A DNA stretch of 64,000 nucleotides from contig CAJTCR010000020.1 in assembly GCA_910574915.1 (NCBI GenBank), positions 22,951-86,950 of the forward strand, written 5' to 3'. A model generated the notes under the pieces. It saw only the letters and a list, made by a program, of their open reading frames with translations, had not been told where the DNA came from and ran no database searches. Both the position numbers and the translations under genes were made by a program. This DNA is from Eubacteriaceae bacterium. GTDB lineage: Bacteria; Bacillota; Clostridia; Lachnospirales; Lachnospiraceae. This document shows positions 35,689 through 44,292 of the stretch, piece by piece; positions within the stretch are counted from its first letter, which is position 1; every line of letters starts with the position of its first letter.

Positions 35689-37245
35689 TTAGTTTGCTGT
35701 GCCAGGTTGACTACTGTTTTCGGCACTTTGCTTGGAAGCAGAACTGTCTGTATCATGCTGACTTGGAGCATCGCTGTCTGCTTCTGGCTGTTTGGAAGTA
35801 TCGTTTCCTGTACTGCCTGCATTCGAATCGCCTGTACCTGTGGAAGGATCTGTATAAGGATGATGCTTGCTGGAAGTGTCTTCCTGCCAGGTGTCATCTG
35901 TTACCGTGTCGTCTGTTGCGGTATTTCCTGTTGCAGAGTCCTCTTTGGACGGATCCTCCTGTGGTGGTGCCGGTTTGGACGGATCGTTGTCAGGAGTCGG
36001 ATAAGGGTCTTTCTTGTTGGAGCTGTCTTCTGTCAGCGTATCGTTATTCTGCGTGCCTTCGTCAGCAGAATCTCCCTTTACAGGGCTGTCTGTCTGCTCC
36101 GAGGAAGCAGGCGGCTTGGAAGAGCTTGTGCCGCTCGAATCACCTTTGTTTGGTGAGGTAGTTGTCTGATCCTGATTTGCAGTACCGCTGTTGTCTGCGG
36201 GTGCATTGCCGTCGCCTGACGGATTTGAGGAATCAGGTTTTTGCGTGCTGCTTGCACTGCCGTCTGTGGCAGGTGCTATCGTATTGCTTGAATTATCCGG
36301 TTTTGGAGCAGAGGCGGTTCCGCCTGTACCCGAACCGGTTGTCGTATCATCGGTTGTAGTTGTTTGTTTATCAGCAGATGCGCTGCCGGCTCCCTGCTCA
36401 GTGTCCACAGCGGAGGCTGTAGAACTGTTTGGCTTGTTTGCTGCATTGTTATCCAGAACGCTGTTTAAATAATCACTGTCCACAACATTTGCTGCTGCCG
36501 GTTGTGCTCCAGAATCTGGAGACTGGCTGCTTGCCTGTTGGATTGTTGTCTCCAATTCACTGACGGTCTTATTCGTCCATTCAGATACGTCAAAATTGGA
36601 ATCAGAAGTAGTCTCTGCAACTGCGTGGATGAGAGCAAGCTTACCTGGAGTAATGCCAAGAGAGTCAGCGTCATCCTTTACTTCTTTTGATACGGGAATC
36701 GTATCAATCGAACAAATGTCAGATTTTTCGGCAGAAAAGGAATTTACCCGTGAAGCAATGGACTGTGCTTTCGTATCGTTGGACGAATAAACACTGACGA
36801 TCACGTGGTTGTAATTTTCCTGCATAATATAATGTTCTTTTTCTAACTGTCCGATAGTTACACCTAATGCAGTTGTGATATTCTGATTTTTGATATCAGC
36901 TTCTATGGATGAAACAACCTGTTGCCCTTCGGTATTGATGCCGGCAACCGAGATGACTTTATCATAACGGTTTAAAGCATATTCAATAGAAGGATTGATG
37001 TCCAGGCTGACGTAGGAGTAAGGCTCTACGTAGCTATGGGAACCAATGCCAGCGAAAGATAACAGAACCAATGCCAGCGAAGCACAGATGGATAGCTTTT
37101 GCACCATGCGATTTGGTGTATGCTTCTGCTTGATCAGAAGCTCCTGGCCGATCGAATAGCCCTTGTTTTTAAGCTTTCGAAACGTCCCATCATCACATAA
37201 TGCAACCGCAGCGCCGTTACTGCATTCTACTATGACGGCTTTCAA
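35689..37245 (-). CDS. rsgI: Anti-sigma factor RsgI-like, with long extracellular low-complexity tail
   Basis: The 518-residue membrane protein should hold SigI inactive. Residues 1-48 form the cytoplasmic RsgI N-terminal domain (MKAVIVECSNGAAVALCDDG). Residues 51-68 are the membrane helix. YVSLDINPSIEYALNRYDKVI (N84-P85) is the conserved extracytoplasmic segment at which RsgI proteins are reported to cleave themselves. A folded region follows to about 240, then about 270 residues rich in Ser, Thr, Asp, Asn, Pro and Gly with no carbohydrate-binding module. Translation starts at TTG 37245, behind AAAGGAG. It lies 100 bases downstream of sigI on the same strand, the usual order. Confidence 0.88.
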   Translation of the reverse strand: MKAVIVECSNGAAVALCDDGTFRKLKNKGYSIGQELLIKQKHTPNRMVQKLSICASLALVLLSFAGIGSHSYVEPYSYVSLDINPSIEYALNRYDKVISVAGINTEGQQVVSSIEADIKNQNITTALGVTIGQLEKEHYIMQENYNHVIVSVYSSNDTKAQSIASRVNSFSAEKSDICSIDTIPVSKEVKDDADSLGITPGKLALIHAVAETTSDSNFDVSEWTNKTVSELETTIQQASSQSPDSGAQPAAANVVDSDYLNSVLDNNAANKPNSSTASAVDTEQGAGSASADKQTTTTDDTTTGSGTGGTASAPKPDNSSNTIAPATDGSASSTQKPDSSNPSGDGNAPADNSGTANQDQTTTSPNKGDSSGTSSSKPPASSEQTDSPVKGDSADEGTQNNDTLTEDSSNKKDPYPTPDNDPSKPAPPQEDPSKEDSATGNTATDDTVTDDTWQEDTSSKHHPYTDPSTGTGDSNAGSTGNDTSKQPEADSDAPSQHDTDSSASKQSAENSSQPGTAN

Positions 37246-37345
37246 AGTAGATGGCTCCTTTCTTTCTTAGAGTAGTTTCATAAATAGTTAATAACTGTGA
37301 CAGAAATACAAACGCGGTAATTGTAATAGGGTTGGTTGGGGCCTG

Positions 37346-38050
37346 CTAAATATGGCTTAAATATTCGGCAAGCTTAGGATAATCACCGGAAAGTATTTCT
37401 GCTGCGGTTATTATGTATTTACGATGTCGCTCCAGAATTTTTCGGGGTACCTTTGCATTTTCGGAAATAATTTTAATTGGCAGTTGTTTCGTTGTTTTCA
37501 TATTGCTGATTAAAACCGGGTGCTCTTTAAGATAACGGATCGCGCTGGCACAGGAATCTTTGGTCTTTCCTGCCTTTGGAGAGCACTCCGTCAGCTCAGT
37601 AAACGTGATGCCGTAAATATCCAGATATTCAGAGATGGCAACGATTTCGTCCAGCAGCGGATTGTCGTCAGATACCGAAGCCTGCTTCATCACATTAATC
37701 TGAAATCCCATATTTTCGGAATCCTCATCGACTTCTCCCTCAAACAGATAAGGTTCTGTCTGCATTTCGGAAGAAAAGCGCGCCTGTGATCGGAAATAGT
37801 CTGTCAGGCGGTGTTCGATCAGCAGCTTTGCATAAGATGGAAAAGCACCTTTCGATTCATTGTACGTGTCAATGGCATTCGAAAAAGCGATCAGGGCAAT
37901 CGACCACTCATCATCACTTTTACTGATATAGTGTTTTGAAAATTTGCTTGCGCAATTTAATATAAAGTTTTCATTTTTATGAATAAAGGCGTTGCGTCTG
38001 TGCTCGTCGCTGGCGGCAGCGAGCGCCTCTTTCCCCATATTAAATAACAT
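37346..38050 (-). CDS. sigI: RNA polymerase sigma factor SigI
   Basis: This 234-residue protein matches the SigI group of alternative sigma factors, linked to heat or cell-envelope stress in Bacillus and to polysaccharide sensing in cellulolytic clostridia. Characteristic segments are NENFILNCASKFSKHYI, DDEWSIALIAFSNAIDTYNESKGAFPSYAKLLIEHRLTDYFR (region 2, at about 45-85), and the C-terminal RKILERHRKYIITAAEILSGDY DNA-binding helix pair. The start at 38050 is preceded by AAGGAG; a longer frame to 38074 is possible. It is encoded with its anti-sigma factor. A SigI-type autoregulatory promoter was not identified; an extended -10 sigma-A promoter lies upstream. Confidence 0.92.
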   Translation of the reverse strand: MLFNMGKEALAAASDEHRRNAFIHKNENFILNCASKFSKHYISKSDDEWSIALIAFSNAIDTYNESKGAFPSYAKLLIEHRLTDYFRSQARFSSEMQTEPYLFEGEVDEDSENMGFQINVMKQASVSDDNPLLDEIVAISEYLDIYGITFTELTECSPKAGKTKDSCASAIRYLKEHPVLISNMKTTKQLPIKIISENAKVPRKILERHRKYIITAAEILSGDYPKLAEYLSHI

Positions 38051-38107
38051 AAATTCTCCTTGGTGCTGCATCACAAATAGGACTGCGGATCACTGAAACC
38101 ATGTTAC

Positions 38108-38116
38108 AGTATACCA
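38108..38116 (-). promoter_or_regulatory. Extended -10 promoter of sigI-rsgI
   Basis: The complement reads TGGTATACT, with a weak -35 (TGTTAA) 16 bases upstream that overlaps the edge of palindromic element F. Confidence 0.5.
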
Positions 38117-38131
38117 CGAAATTTATTTTTT

Positions 38132-38213
38132 AACAGTAGTATTATGAAATTTTCTGATAGAAATTATTAGAAATTCGGTAACATTTCAGAAAAACCGATA
38201 CGTTACTACTGTT
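38132..38213. repeat. Palindromic element F (82 bp)
   Basis: AACAGTAGTA (38132-38141) and TACTACTGTT (38204-38213) are perfect inverted repeats. Inner TTTTCTGA / TCAGAAAA match again, giving an imperfect hairpin over the whole span. It lies between the divergent sigI and methyltransferase genes and could be a regulatory dyad or a degenerate mobile element. Confidence 0.45.
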
Positions 38214-38325
38214 TTCATACATAGTTCGACATGAGCGGTACGCATAAACAGTCTATCTTTAAGACGTGAAGAACAAATGAAAAGTTGCATAAAATCAAAA
38301 ATATTTTTAAATTTTTACAGAGTGT

Positions 38326-38334
38326 GCTATCATA
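38326..38334 (+). promoter_or_regulatory. Extended -10 promoter of the methyltransferase gene
   Basis: TGCTATCAT matches an extended -10. It lies 74 bases before the chosen start codon. Confidence 0.45.
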
Positions 38335-38407
38335 GTAAAAAGTGCCATCAGAAAGGGATAGTGAGATAATACGAAAACAGAAGGGACAAGGAATGGAGAA
38401 AACAAAT

Positions 38408-39616
38408 ATGAACGCAGTGGCTACATTGAAAAAAGGAGAAGGAAGAACGTTAAAAGCAGGCGGGATGTGGGTTTATGACAACGAAATCGCCGCGATCGAC
38501 GGGACATTTGAAAACGGGGATATTGTAGACATTCATGATTTTGACGGATTTCCAATGGGCAGGGGATTTATTAATGAGGCTTCCAAAATCCGTATCCGGC
38601 TGCTGACCAGAAATGTAAAACAGGCAATCGACCGGGAGTTTATACGGATGCGTGTACAAAATGCTTGGGATTACCGGAAGAAGACGGTGGATACGGGCTG
38701 CTGCAGGCTGATTTTCGGTGAAGCGGATTTTCTGCCGGGCATCGTGATCGATAAATTTTCGGACGTGCTTGTTGTGGAATCGCTGGCGCTTGGCATTGAC
38801 CGGATGAAAGAGACGATTGTGGATACAATAAAAGAAGTGCTTTTAGCAGACGGCATCACAGTCCGCGGCGTCTATGAACGAAGTGACGCCAAGGTGCGTG
38901 AGCAGGAAGGGATGCAGCGGCACAAAGGATTTATCGGCGAAGCGTTTGATACGAATGTTCCGATTGAGGAAAACGGGGTCAAATATCTGGTCGACGTATG
39001 CAACGGGCAGAAAACCGGATTTTTCCTGGATCAGAAATATAACAGGCAGTCTGTCCGAAAGCTTTGCAAAGATGCGGACGTGCTGGACTGTTTTACACAT
39101 ACAGGCTCTTTTGCGCTAAATGCAGCCGCCGGCGGAGCGGCAAGCGTACTTGGCGTAGATGCCTCAGAGAGCGGGATCTTGCAGGCGAGGCTGAATGCAG
39201 AGCGAAACGGGATGCAGGAGCGGGTGCAGTTTGTCTGCCGGGATGTCTTTGAACTGCTGCCAGAGTTAGAACAGCAGGGCAGGCAGTTTGATGTGGTGAT
39301 ATTAGACCCGCCGGCATTTACAAAGTCCAGAAATTCAGTAAAAAATGCAGCCAAAGGTTACCGTGAAATCAATCTGCGCGGAATGCGGCTTGTAAAGGAT
39401 GGGGGATTTTTGGCGACCTGTTCGTGTTCGCACTTTATGACGTATGAGCTGTTTACGCAGACCATCCAGCAGGCAGCACGCAGTGCGCATAAAAGGCTGC
39501 GGCAGGTGGAATTTCGCACACAGGCGCCGGATCATCCGATTTTGTGGGCGGCGCAGGAGTCGTATTATTTGAAGTTTTATATTTTTCAGGTGTGTGAGGA
39601 GAAGATCTTCGGGTAG
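38408..39616 (+). CDS. RlmI-like class I rRNA methyltransferase (PUA + SAM domains)
   Basis: The protein (402 residues from 38408) has an N-terminal PUA-like domain (GEGRTLKAGGMWVYDNEI to about residue 75), a linker domain, and a Rossmann methyltransferase domain. The SAM loop is DVLDCFTHTGSFALNAAAGG, with VLGVDASESGI next and the catalytic DPPAFTKSRNSV motif. The group includes RlmI (m5C1962 of 23S rRNA) and related enzymes; the target base here is inferred. GGAG nine bases before the ATG at 38408 supports that start, and ATG 38393 is a close alternative. It is monocistronic. Confidence 0.87.
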   Translation: MNAVATLKKGEGRTLKAGGMWVYDNEIAAIDGTFENGDIVDIHDFDGFPMGRGFINEASKIRIRLLTRNVKQAIDREFIRMRVQNAWDYRKKTVDTGCCRLIFGEADFLPGIVIDKFSDVLVVESLALGIDRMKETIVDTIKEVLLADGITVRGVYERSDAKVREQEGMQRHKGFIGEAFDTNVPIEENGVKYLVDVCNGQKTGFFLDQKYNRQSVRKLCKDADVLDCFTHTGSFALNAAAGGAASVLGVDASESGILQARLNAERNGMQERVQFVCRDVFELLPELEQQGRQFDVVILDPPAFTKSRNSVKNAAKGYREINLRGMRLVKDGGFLATCSCSHFMTYELFTQTIQQAARSAHKRLRQVEFRTQAPDHPILWAAQESYYLKFYIFQVCEEKIFG

Positions 39617-39686
39617 AGATAAACAGATTTTGAAGTTGAACAGATTATAAATGGAAATAAAATAATATACCAATTCCCATAAAATA

Positions 39687-39695
39687 TGCTATAAT
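39687..39695 (+). promoter_or_regulatory. Extended -10 promoter of the small toxin-like mRNA
   Basis: TGCTATAAT is a perfect extended -10. The predicted RNA starts near 39702 and has a 5' leader of about 70 bases. Confidence 0.7.
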
Positions 39696-39742
39696 ATTCC
39701 ATAGTCAGATTAGAACAGCGTAGGGATAGTCTGGTGGTTGTA

Positions 39743-39760
39743 CTTTCCGGGAACGGAAAG
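39743..39760 (+). promoter_or_regulatory. Hairpin next to the toxin ribosome binding site
   Basis: CTTTCCG (39743-39749) and CGGAAAG (39754-39760) pair perfectly around a GGAA (GNRA-type) tetraloop. The 3' arm takes in the first bases of the AAAGGAGG Shine-Dalgarno, so folding could lower translation, as is known for type I toxin mRNAs. Confidence 0.6.
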
Positions 39761-39769
39761 GAGGTACAT

Positions 39770-39850
39770 ATGGATACGTTAGAAGTTTTGACGTTGCTGT
39801 TAGTTATATTCGCAGCTTTATCATATCTCGACAACCATCATAAAAGATAA
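39770..39850 (+). CDS. 26-residue membrane peptide, candidate type I toxin
   Basis: A strong AAAGGAGG site five bases upstream serves ATG 39770. The peptide begins MDTLEVLTLLLVIFAALSYL and ends DNHHKR. It is one hydrophobic helix (about residues 5-20) with a charged C-terminus, the build of Fst-, TxpA- and holin-like type I toxins that insert in the membrane. The case rests on the surroundings: an extended -10 promoter, a ribosome binding site partly held in a hairpin, and a convergent antisense transcript with consensus promoter and terminator. No sequence match to a named toxin family is claimed. It is unrelated in function to the flanking methyltransferase and helicase genes. Confidence 0.7.
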   Translation: MDTLEVLTLLLVIFAALSYLDNHHKR

Positions 39851-39929
39851 AACGGCTATCTCCTACGGCAATAGGGGATAGCCTGTGTAACTCGTAAACC
39901 TTGTTTATAAGTTTCCGGTGACAACCATC
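39830..39929. repeat. Direct repeat pair GACAACCATC flanking the shared terminator
   Basis: GACAACCATC occurs at 39830-39839 (end of the toxin gene) and 39920-39929 (inside the antisense RNA region). The antisense RNA therefore carries the complement of a segment in the toxin mRNA outside their direct overlap, as in the par locus of pAD1. Confidence 0.6.
39842..39883 (-). terminator. Terminator hairpin of the antisense RNA
   Basis: GGCTATCTCC (39854-39863) and GGGGATAGCC (39874-39883) form a ten-pair stem. On the minus strand it is followed by GTTTTATCTTTT, a good intrinsic terminator. On the plus strand no T run follows, so the toxin mRNA may read past it. Confidence 0.7.
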
Positions 39930-39958
39930 GGATGCACAAATACCCTTTGGCTGTTTCT
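39842..39958 (-). ncRNA. Candidate antisense antitoxin RNA (about 115 nt)
   Basis: From the promoter at 39965-39993 a minus-strand RNA would start near 39958 and end at the hairpin described at 39854-39883. It overlaps the last codons and 3' end of the toxin mRNA and contains the complement of the second GACAACCATC repeat. No protein-coding frame lies in it. The layout (convergent RNAs, shared hairpin, dispersed repeats) parallels Fst/par and TxpA/RatA systems. Existence of the RNA is a prediction. Confidence 0.65.
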
Positions 39959-39964
39959 AATGTG

Positions 39965-39993
39965 ATTATAAATGATACCTTGCTCATTTGCAA
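39965..39993 (-). promoter_or_regulatory. Consensus promoter of the antisense RNA
   Basis: On the complement TTGCAA (39993-39988) and TATAAT (39970-39965) are exactly 17 bases apart. There is no gene for this promoter to serve other than the antisense RNA. Confidence 0.75.
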
Positions 39994-40124
39994 GCGTTAA
40001 TTTAGGAAATGGGGATGTTTTTTGTCTCCATTTTTTCAATTTCAGGATTTGATTTGCGGAAAGCTTACAGATTTGCAGGAACAGTTGTTAGAACATCACT
40101 ATGCAGCACAGGAAAACAAGGAAA

Positions 40125-43100
40125 ATGGAGCAAATATTAGATCTATTTGAGAAAAAAACGGCAGACTGGTTTCGGGAAGCGCTTGGGGAGCCGACGCCTG
40201 TGCAGAAGGAGGCGTGGCGCTGGATTGCGGCGGGAGAGCATGTGCTTGTATCGGCGCCGACGGGCACGGGCAAGACGCTTTCTGCGTTTTTTGTTTTTTT
40301 AGACCAGATGAAGCGGCAGGCGGTGGCGGGAGAATTAAAGCAGGAATTGCAGCTTGTTTATGTATCGCCGTTAAAGTCGCTGGCGGCGGATATTCGGGAA
40401 AATCTGAAAAAGCCGCTGGAAGGGATGCATGCGGAAGGACTGATTGATACGGGCATCCGTACGGGTGACACGCCGCAAAAGGACAGGCAGCGGATGGTGA
40501 GAAAGCCGCCGCATATTTTGATTATTACGCCGGAGTCGCTGTATTTAATGCTGACAAGCAGAACGGGGCAGAAGGTGCTTGCAACGGCGCGGGCGGTGAT
40601 ATTAGACGAGCTGCACGCGCTGATTGACACGAAAAGGGGCGCGCATTTGATGCTGTCTCTGGCGCGGCTCGACAGGCTTTGCCGTCGTCCGCTCCAGCGG
40701 ATCGGGCTGTCGGCTACGATCGAGCCGCTGGAGCTTGCCGCAGAATATCTGGCACCAGAGAAGGCAAGGATTGCGGCGCCTGTGATGGAAAAAAAGGTGC
40801 GGCTTGAGGTACGAAGCCCTTTCGTGGATGCGACGCAGGGCAGGCGCAAAGATCCGGTCTGGGAAGAGATGGGGAAGGTCGTGTACGAATACTGCCAGGG
40901 GAGCCGCAGCGTTATCGCGTTTGTGGAAGGCAGGCGGTATGCAGAAAAGCTGGCATATTATGTCAATCTGCTTGGCGGGGCAGATTTTGCCCGCGTGCAT
41001 CACGGGAGTTTGTCAAAGGAGCAGCGGACAGAGACGGAGCTGGCTCTGCGGGAAGGACGCCTGCGGCTGCTCTGCGCGACGTCTTCGATGGAGCTTGGGA
41101 TCGATGTCGGGCAGATCGACCAGGTACTGCAAGTCGGATGCCCGCGCACGGTGTCCAGTACCATGCAGCGTCTGGGGCGTGCCGGGCATAATCCGGGGCG
41201 TGTCAGTGTGATGCATTTGTTTGCCAGGACAGCGGCAGAGTGTGTATCGTGCGGCATGACGGCGCAGCTTGCCAGAGAGGGAGGCGTGGAGCAGCTTCAT
41301 CCTCCGGTAGAATGCCTGGATGTGCTTGCGCAGCATCTGGTGTCGATGGCGGCGTTTGGCAGCTATGAGATTGACGAGGTAATGGAAATACTGCCGCGTG
41401 CTCTGCCGTTTCGCGGCATTACAAAGCAGGATGTAAAAGCGGTGCTTGAAATGCTGGCGGGAGATTATGAGCATGAACAGGATATCCCGGCACGTCCGCG
41501 GGTGCTGTATGACAGGATTCATGAAAAAGTCGAAGGCGACGGCTACAGCAGAATGCTTGCGGTATCGGCAGGCGGCACCATACCAGATAAGGGGCTGTAT
41601 GCCGTGAAAACGGAGGATGGCGTAAAGCTGGGAGAAGTGGACGAGGAGTTTGTCTATGAGACGCAAAAGGGCGACCGTTTTATTCTGGGGTCGTTTGCCT
41701 GGCGGGTGACGCAGATCAGCAAAGATACGGTGACCGTCGTCCAGGCTCCGGCGGAAGGCGCCAGGCTGCCGTTCTGGAAAGGGGAGATGAAAGGACGGGA
41801 CAAGCGTACCGGAGAAGCTTTTGGACGGATGCTGCATACCTTGCAGGAAGCACAGGCAGACGGGAGTCTTATCAGGGAGCTGGAGCGGCTGGGGCTGGAT
41901 ACGCCTGCGGCGCAGCTTGCCGGCGGCTATTTGGAGCGGCAGATCAAGGCAGTCGGCAGCCTGGCGGATGACCGTACGATTCTCGTGGAACATTTCAGGG
42001 ATTCTTCAGGAAACAGCCAGCTTATGTTCCACTCGGTGTTTGGAAAGCGGATCAATGCGCCGCTTGCGCTGCTTGCGGCACATATGATTCGGGAAGAGCT
42101 GGGGCTGGAAGTCGGGAGCGTGGATGAAGAGGACGGCTTTTTAGTCTATGCGTATGGGGAGCAGCCTTTGCCGGAAGGAGCGCTCTTTCGGCTGCATCCT
42201 GATACTTGCATTCGAAAACTGGAAATCCTGCTGCCGGAGACGCCCGTATTTAATATAGCATTTCGGTATAACAGCGCGCGTGCGTTGATGATGGGCGTGA
42301 AAAAAAATGGGCGGCAGCCTTTGTGGGCGCAGCGGCTGAAAAGCGCACAGCTTTTGGAGCAGGTTGTTAGGGAAAAGGAGCACCCGCTGATTCGGGAGAC
42401 AAGGCGGGAATGTATGCAGGAATTGTGGGATGCACAAGGGGTGCGGCAGCTCTTACAGGATATCCATGCGGGAATTGTTAAGGTGCGCGAAGTCTATGTG
42501 GATGTGCCGTCTCCGATGTCGCTGCCGCTGCAATGGAGTCAGGAAGCGGCGGTGATGTACGATTATGCCCCGACCCCGGGCGGGATTCATGCCGCGGTGC
42601 GGGAAGTGCTGGAGGAAGAGGCAGGAACACAGGGGCTTGTGCAGCCTGGAAAAGAGGAACTGCTGCAGGTGCAGGAATCTTACGGCAAGCTGCCAAAGGA
42701 TGCGAAGCAACTGCATACGCTGCTGATGACGCAGGGGGATCTTGCCGCGGGAGATCTGAATATCCCGGTCGAATGGCTGGAGGAGCTGGCGCGTGGCCAC
42801 AGGGCGGTGTATCTGGAACAGGGATTGTGGATCGCAGCGGAGCAGGAAGAGGAGTATGCGCTGGCATTAAGCGGCGGGCAGGAAGCGCAGCTTCATATTG
42901 TAAGGCGGATGCTCCGCTATAGGGGCGCCGCAGACGCAGAACAGACGGCGCAGCGCTATGGATGGACGAAGGAGACAGCGGAGTGCATTTTGGAAGGGCT
43001 TTGTGGGCGAAAGGAAGCAGTCAGGCATGGCAGCCTGTATTATCATGCGGTATTGTACCAGCGTGCCAGGATGCGGACGCTTGGGCACAGGCGGGAAGAG

Positions 43101-44270
43101 GCAAAGACCTGTCCGCCGCAGGCATATGCGGCAATGCTGCTTGCCCGTATGGAGTCTGGAGCTCCGGCGAGGGAATGCCTGGAGCATGTGCTAAAGCAGT
43201 ATGCGGGAGCCTCGCTTCCGGCGGCTTCCTGGGAGGCGATCGTGCTTCCGGCACGGGTAAATCCATACCGGGATACGATGCTGGACGCGTTTTTGGCAGA
43301 AGGCGAGATGTTTTGGCATATGGATGCAAAAGGCGGGCTGTGCTTTGAATTTCAGGAAGAAACGGACTGGGAAGCAGACCTTGGCGGCAGGCTGGACGAG
43401 CTGGTCAATGCCGGGGCAGAAAAGGAAGCGCGTATTTATGAAGCGCTGCTAAAACGGGGCGCCAGCTTTATGCAGCCGTTAAACCGCCTGCTGGACGGGG
43501 AGTCTGCGCATGAACCGCTGCTGTCACTGATGGCAAAAGGATATGTCTGTGCGGACAGCTTTGTGCCTGTGCGCCAGTGGATCGAGCTGGAGCGGTCAAA
43601 GAAAATGGCTCCCAAACGGCTGGCAAGTATGCGTGTCAAAGCACTGCGTGCCGGAAGATGGGATGTGGTGCGCCCGGTCAGAGAGCAGGCGCAGCAGGCA
43701 CAGATTGAGCAGGCGCTTCAACGCTGTTTTGCCCGCAGCATGATTATATGCCGCGAGACGGCTGCGGCATGGGGAATGTCCTGGCAGGAAGCGTTGTCCG
43801 TGCTGCGGGTGTGGGAATATACGGGGCAGGCAAGGCGGGGGTATTTTGTCCAAGGCATGTCAGGCGCGCAGTTTATCCAGGGCAAGGCGGCTGCGTCAGT
43901 GATGCGGATGCTGCAAAAACCAGAGGAAAAACTTGTCTGGGTCAATGCAACAGACCCGGCGCAAAGCTGGGGGAACATTCTGCCGCATTTGCCGGGGCGT
44001 GGCTTTACGCGTGTGCCGGGTACGGCGGCTGCGTGCCTGGGCGGGCGGGTTGCCGCCGTGATGGAGCGTCAGGGCAAGCTGCTGCGGCTGTTTGAACCGG
44101 ATGCGGCAAAAGCGTGCATGAAAGCGTTTGCAAGGGAGTACGACAGAGGAAAGATTTTTGCGGGGATCAAGCGGATCGTGCTTAAGGAATATCCAGACGA
44201 GGCGAGGGAAGCTTTGGAAGCGGCTGGATTCCGCAGGGAAATGCAGGATTATGTGCTTTATCGAAGCTGA
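40125..44270 (+). CDS. lhr: Lhr-like superfamily 2 helicase
   Basis: The 1381-residue protein begins with a DEAD/H-type core. PTPVQKEAW resembles a Q motif, SAPTGTGKT is the Walker A (K50), DELH is motif II (161-164), LSATIEPLE is motif III, and LGRAGHNPGR is motif VI. An Lhr-type winged-helix/beta-barrel region follows (about 430-800), and then a long C-terminal extension as in full-length Lhr. Lhr proteins unwind DNA and RNA:DNA hybrids and are tied to DNA repair. The start is ambiguous: 40125 lies after AGGAAAACAAGG, while 40101 has no obvious site. It heads an apparent four-gene operon with a 140-aa protein, a DUF4132 protein and a HAD enzyme. Confidence 0.88.
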   Translation: MEQILDLFEKKTADWFREALGEPTPVQKEAWRWIAAGEHVLVSAPTGTGKTLSAFFVFLDQMKRQAVAGELKQELQLVYVSPLKSLAADIRENLKKPLEGMHAEGLIDTGIRTGDTPQKDRQRMVRKPPHILIITPESLYLMLTSRTGQKVLATARAVILDELHALIDTKRGAHLMLSLARLDRLCRRPLQRIGLSATIEPLELAAEYLAPEKARIAAPVMEKKVRLEVRSPFVDATQGRRKDPVWEEMGKVVYEYCQGSRSVIAFVEGRRYAEKLAYYVNLLGGADFARVHHGSLSKEQRTETELALREGRLRLLCATSSMELGIDVGQIDQVLQVGCPRTVSSTMQRLGRAGHNPGRVSVMHLFARTAAECVSCGMTAQLAREGGVEQLHPPVECLDVLAQHLVSMAAFGSYEIDEVMEILPRALPFRGITKQDVKAVLEMLAGDYEHEQDIPARPRVLYDRIHEKVEGDGYSRMLAVSAGGTIPDKGLYAVKTEDGVKLGEVDEEFVYETQKGDRFILGSFAWRVTQISKDTVTVVQAPAEGARLPFWKGEMKGRDKRTGEAFGRMLHTLQEAQADGSLIRELERLGLDTPAAQLAGGYLERQIKAVGSLADDRTILVEHFRDSSGNSQLMFHSVFGKRINAPLALLAAHMIREELGLEVGSVDEEDGFLVYAYGEQPLPEGALFRLHPDTCIRKLEILLPETPVFNIAFRYNSARALMMGVKKNGRQPLWAQRLKSAQLLEQVVREKEHPLIRETRRECMQELWDAQGVRQLLQDIHAGIVKVREVYVDVPSPMSLPLQWSQEAAVMYDYAPTPGGIHAAVREVLEEEAGTQGLVQPGKEELLQVQESYGKLPKDAKQLHTLLMTQGDLAAGDLNIPVEWLEELARGHRAVYLEQGLWIAAEQEEEYALALSGGQEAQLHIVRRMLRYRGAADAEQTAQRYGWTKETAECILEGLCGRKEAVRHGSLYYHAVLYQRARMRTLGHRREEAKTCPPQAYAAMLLARMESGAPARECLEHVLKQYAGASLPAASWEAIVLPARVNPYRDTMLDAFLAEGEMFWHMDAKGGLCFEFQEETDWEADLGGRLDELVNAGAEKEARIYEALLKRGASFMQPLNRLLDGESAHEPLLSLMAKGYVCADSFVPVRQWIELERSKKMAPKRLASMRVKALRAGRWDVVRPVREQAQQAQIEQALQRCFARSMIICRETAAAWGMSWQEALSVLRVWEYTGQARRGYFVQGMSGAQFIQGKAAASVMRMLQKPEEKLVWVNATDPAQSWGNILPHLPGRGFTRVPGTAAACLGGRVAAVMERQGKLLRLFEPDAAKACMKAFAREYDRGKIFAGIKRIVLKEYPDEAREALEAAGFRREMQDYVLYRS

Positions 44271-44292
44271 GAAACAGGAGGAAACGGGCAGT

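Noticed and set aside
35694..36161. Plus-strand frames opposite the rsgI tail, Leu/Cys-rich
   Set aside because: They mirror the Ser/Thr/Asp-rich low-complexity coding of rsgI; no ribosome binding site.
41013..41993. Open minus-strand frame of 326 codons inside lhr
   Set aside because: It is antisense to the helicase core motifs, has no recognisable domain and no start signals.
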